Origin: Lysobacterales bacterium
GTDB lineage: Bacteria; Pseudomonadota; Gammaproteobacteria; Xanthomonadales; SZUA-36
Assembly (NCBI GenBank): GCA_009692275.1
Contig: SHZL01000040.1
Location: 1-14,081 of the forward strand
Direction of reading: 5' to 3'
DNA length: 14,081 nucleotides
This document shows positions 13,886 to 14,081 of this stretch, piece after piece. Position numbers and translations under genes: made by a program. The notes under the pieces are model-generated. The model ran no database searches. It worked only from the letters and a program-made list of their open reading frames with translations, and was not told where the DNA came from. The number at the start of each line of letters is the position of its first letter. Position 1 is the first letter of the stretch.

Positions 13886-14081
13886 ATGAAAACAGAACCA
13901 ATATGCGCGCCGGCCGGGCTTGATACGTGCAGCGAGAACGCGACTGAGCACATTTCTGCTGATGCCGCCGGCATCGCGGCAGCGCCGCCGCGGGAAGGTC
14001 AGCGCCAGCTTGTGGGCCCACGCGAAATTGGCGGACGAAAGGGTGCAGACCCAACGCGCTACGGCGACTGGGAAAAGGACG
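13886..14081 (+). CDS. DUF1674 / SDHAF4-like succinate dehydrogenase assembly factor (5' part, runs off the window)
   Basis: This gene is cut by the window edge; 65 complete codons are visible. Residues 1-45 are low in complexity, rich in alanine and polar residues, and probably disordered. Residues 47-65 read EIGGRKGADPTRYGDWEKD, a strong match to the DUF1674 family, whose members end with GRCxDF shortly after this point. The eukaryotic member SDHAF4 (Sdh8 in yeast) binds the flavinylated SdhA subunit and promotes its assembly with SdhB; the bacterial protein is inferred to act similarly. The expected total length is therefore only about 70-75 residues, with the stop just outside the window. 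The ATG lacks a clear Shine-Dalgarno sequence. It is divergent from ygfZ, with a TATAAT box upstream. No upstream in-frame start looks better. Confidence 0.85.
   Translation, partial: MKTEPICAPAGLDTCSENATEHISADAAGIAAAPPREGQRQLVGPREIGGRKGADPTRYGDWEKD

Noticed and set aside
13368..14054. Minus-strand open frame of 228 codons over ygfZ and the SDHAF4-like gene
   Set aside because: It runs in another frame through ygfZ and antisense to a gene with a clear conserved motif. No family features are visible.

Overview
The window reads as core chromosome of a GC-rich gammaproteobacterium. Lipopolysaccharide and outer-membrane genes (msbA, lpxK, kdsB, lolD) show a Gram-negative cell. The order lolC/E-lolD-comEC-exbB-exbD-msbA-lpxK-kdsB, with uvrC-pgsA nearby, resembles, from memory, the arrangement in Xanthomonas-like and other non-enteric gammaproteobacteria more than that in enterics. 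IspG is also the longer type with a CPGCGRTTST motif, which I associate with xanthomonads and betaproteobacteria. No insertion sequence, phage gene, CRISPR array, tRNA or rRNA is visible.

Positions 1-8271 hold a dense plus-strand cluster for envelope building. It contains the 3' end of a lipoprotein-releasing permease (LolC/E family), its ATPase LolD, the DNA-uptake channel ComEC, a proton-driven ExbB/ExbD motor pair, the lipid A flippase MsbA, the lipid A 4'-kinase LpxK and the CMP-Kdo synthetase KdsB. Several neighbours overlap (8, 4, 17 and 4 bp) and others are a few bases apart, which suggests one or two translationally coupled transcripts. The 89-bp gap before exbB is the only sizeable break.

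A 58-bp stretch that is about 90% A+T (8269-8326) separates this cluster from a second plus-strand group. That group is uvrC (nucleotide excision repair), pgsA (phosphatidylglycerophosphate synthase), ispG (isoprenoid synthesis) and a class I methyltransferase of unknown function. It ends at 12949, 15 bp from the convergent minus-strand gene ygfZ.

ygfZ is divergent from a plus-strand gene that runs off the right edge. The first 65 codons of that gene are visible and end in a clear DUF1674 (SDHAF4-like) motif, so it is probably a succinate dehydrogenase assembly factor. This is the most interesting pairing in the window. In many gammaproteobacteria ygfZ neighbours SdhE, which is unrelated in sequence but also serves flavinylation and assembly of the same enzyme. 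The intergenic region holds a TATAAT box and a short inverted repeat.

Overall this is a conserved housekeeping region. I see no convincing new multi-gene system. The points worth checking are the SDHAF4/YgfZ pair, the orphan methyltransferase, a pentapeptide-like repeat in ComEC and the AT-rich leader of uvrC.
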